Positions 5,363 to 5,659 of a DNA stretch of 5,659 nt are shown here, piece after piece. The position numbers were made by a program, and so were the translations under genes. The stretch's first letter is position 1, and the number at the start of each line of letters is the position of its first letter. The notes under the pieces were generated by a model that saw only the letters and a program-made list of their open reading frames with translations, was not told the DNA's origin and did not search any database. Source of the DNA: Actinomycetota bacterium (GTDB taxonomy: Bacteria; Actinomycetota; Thermoleophilia; Solirubrobacterales; Solirubrobacteraceae); contig SYBY01000413.1 of NCBI GenBank assembly GCA_005788585.1, positions 1-5,659 on the forward strand, read 5' to 3'.

Positions 5363-5370
5363 GCCCGCCG

Positions 5371-5659
5371 TCAGCGCGGCGTGAGGACGACGGACCGCAG
5401 CAGATGGGCGATCGTCGGTTCGAGCGCCGGCAAGCGCTCGGCGCCGCCGAGGTCGAACGCCCGCAGGACCAGCTCGTTGATCCCGCCCACCACCGCCGCG
5501 GCGCTCTCCATGGTCAAGGGCTGGATGGCCGCGCCCGGCTGCAGCTCGGCCGCGCGCGCGAAGAGCTCGCGCATGTCCCGCGCCGACCGCTCGTGCTGCT
5601 GGCGCCGCGCGGCCAGGCAGGCGTCGCCGCCGGCGACGATGTCGCTGAGCGCCGCCCGC
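5371..5659 (-). CDS. TetR/AcrR family regulator, C-terminal part (TetR-3, cut by window edge)
   Basis: The last 95 codons of a protein whose start lies beyond the right edge, reading RAALSDIVAGGDACLAARRQ at the edge and ending VLTPR before TGA (5373-5371). The DNA-binding domain is not in the window. Assignment to TetR rests on the helical C-terminal segment AAAVVGGINELVLRAFDLG, which closely matches [16 protein letters not shown] in TetR-1 and more loosely MAGLHELVLVRV in TetR-2. A Met about 28 codons in could look like a start, but the frame stays open and coding-like upstream to the edge, so the full gene is surely longer. It is co-directional with TetR-2 but separated from it by about 190 bases of palindromes and a hairpin, so they are probably independent transcripts. 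Confidence 0.82.
   Translation of the reverse strand, partial: RAALSDIVAGGDACLAARRQQHERSARDMRELFARAAELQPGAAIQPLTMESAAAVVGGINELVLRAFDLGGAERLPALEPTIAHLLRSVVLTPR

Overview
The window is very GC-rich with strong G/C third-position bias. The gene style suggests a high-GC actinobacterium. My best guess, from the flavour of the L33 and TetR proteins rather than from any search, is the Thermoleophilia/Solirubrobacterales group. There are no mobile elements, CRISPR arrays or rRNA/tRNA genes, and gene packing is dense (largest gap about 190 bases).

Layout, left to right. (1) Positions 1-162, minus: ribosomal protein L33 (rpmG), complete at its N-terminus and cut by the window edge at or next to its C-terminus. 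A clear intrinsic terminator pointing the same way sits about 30 bases upstream of its start. (2) 299-1003, plus: a TetR-family repressor, divergent from rpmG. (3) 4422 down to 1000, minus: a compact three-gene operon in the order circularly permuted ATP-grasp enzyme, alpha-E protein, transglutaminase-like cysteine protein. The genes are joined by a 4-base gap and a TGATG stop/start overlap. The last gene is convergent with the TetR gene, and both stop inside one CTAG. (4) 5182 down to 4505, minus: a second TetR-family regulator directly upstream of and co-directional with the operon, preceded by a palindrome-rich control region. (5) 5659 down to 5371, minus: the C-terminal 95 residues of a third TetR-family protein, cut by the right edge and followed by a strong GC hairpin.

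How it may work together. The operon is a known but poorly understood conserved module. Comparative genomics has proposed that its ATP-grasp enzyme acts as an amidoligase, making or attaching a peptide, with the alpha-E protein as partner and the transglutaminase-fold protein as a peptidase or amide-transfer enzyme. TetR-2 is the obvious candidate local regulator. Two copies of GGTACG-N4-CGTACC, one with a single mismatch and centred 22 bp apart, lie upstream of it, with a weaker third copy next to its start codon. The operon also has its own possible -10 box (GATAAT) in the 82-base gap after TetR-2. The three TetR proteins share C-terminal motifs and look paralogous.

The most interesting points are the operon itself, a CAG/CAA-encoded polyglutamine tail on the ATP-grasp enzyme encoded beside a transglutaminase-fold gene, the operator array, the terminator in front of rpmG, and the possibility that operon transcripts run antisense through TetR-1 to that terminator.
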